The translations under genes were made by a program, and so were the position numbers. Below, in pieces: positions 27,741 through 27,834 of a stretch of DNA of 27,834 nt (the stretch's first letter is position 1; every line of letters begins with the position of its first letter). The stretch spans positions 1-27,834 of the forward strand of contig JAPMXV010000065.1 in the NCBI GenBank assembly GCA_026936335.1. The letters are read 5' to 3'. The notes below the pieces were generated by a model that was not told where the DNA came from, did no database searches, and saw nothing but the letters and a program-made list of their open reading frames with translations. The stretch comes from Mantamonas sphyraenae (Eukaryota; CRuMs; Mantamonadidae).

Positions 27741-27834
27741 ATGCGCAGTGGCGAGCGAGGCGGTCGGAGCAAGAAGTGCAGGCGAAAATTGCCCAAGGTG
27801 CCAAAAATGACCCGTCCGGAGCAAGATCGGCTGC
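27741..27834 (+). CDS. Possible 5' end of a gene running off the window
   Basis: From the ATG at 27741 an open frame of 31 codons runs to the edge. It starts with a basic segment (GGRSKKCRRKLPKVPKM) and passes a second ATG at 27807, preceded by CCAAAA, that reads MTRPEQDRL. Either could be the start. The sequence is too short to identify. Confidence 0.3.
   Translation, partial: MRSGERGGRSKKCRRKLPKVPKMTRPEQDRL

Overview
The window is a gene-dense nuclear segment of a eukaryote, most likely a unicellular flagellate. The evidence is four core histones, spliced genes with GT-AG introns of about 90-390 nt, an ER translocon-associated subunit, a mitochondrial iron carrier, a COMPASS (Set1 complex) subunit and SSU-processome proteins. 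No bacterial operon signals, tRNA, rRNA, CRISPR or transposon was found. Genes are mostly 25-400 bp apart and coding DNA is GC-rich. I cannot place the species; an opisthokont-like protist is only a guess.

Layout. 1-3.3 kb: a core histone cluster of two head-to-head pairs, H3(-)/H4(+) and H2A(-)/H2B(+). Each divergent promoter carries a related E2F-like GC motif. Each gene is followed, on its sense strand, by the same ~55-nt block made of two tandem hairpins and a purine tail, which looks like a lineage-specific histone mRNA 3'-end signal. 3.4-9.6 kb: four minus-strand genes in series: a kelch-repeat protein, CMSS1 (ribosome biogenesis), a tandemly duplicated Rossmann/GATase-like protein with a polyserine linker, and a mitoferrin-type carrier. 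9.7-12.6 kb (+): a probable RNA ligase of the RLIG1/C12orf29 family and a tail-anchored protein with a KEN box and many S/T-P sites. 12.6-17.1 kb (-): TRAP-gamma (SSR3) and a ~1,200-aa acidic protein with repeated TFxPxL-type motifs. 17.1-24.0 kb (+): a macrodomain protein, a CFP1/Spp1-like PHD protein, a bacterial-type hexapeptide acyltransferase and a long coiled-coil protein. 24.1-27.4 kb: RPS3 (-), with a possible C/D snoRNA in its first intron, divergent from UTP18 (+). The window ends in the probable 5' end of another gene.

Themes. Ribosome synthesis (CMSS1, RPS3, UTP18) and chromatin (histones, CFP1/Spp1-like) are well represented. Five reading-frame breaks in four otherwise well-formed genes all need one added base, which points to systematic assembly deletions rather than pseudogenes. 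The points most worth following up are the histone 3' tandem-hairpin element, an H4 with arginine in place of Lys20, the RLIG1-like ligase, the 25-bp CMSS1/kelch junction (possible fusion or shared transcript), the intronic snoRNA candidate and the bacterial-type acyltransferase.
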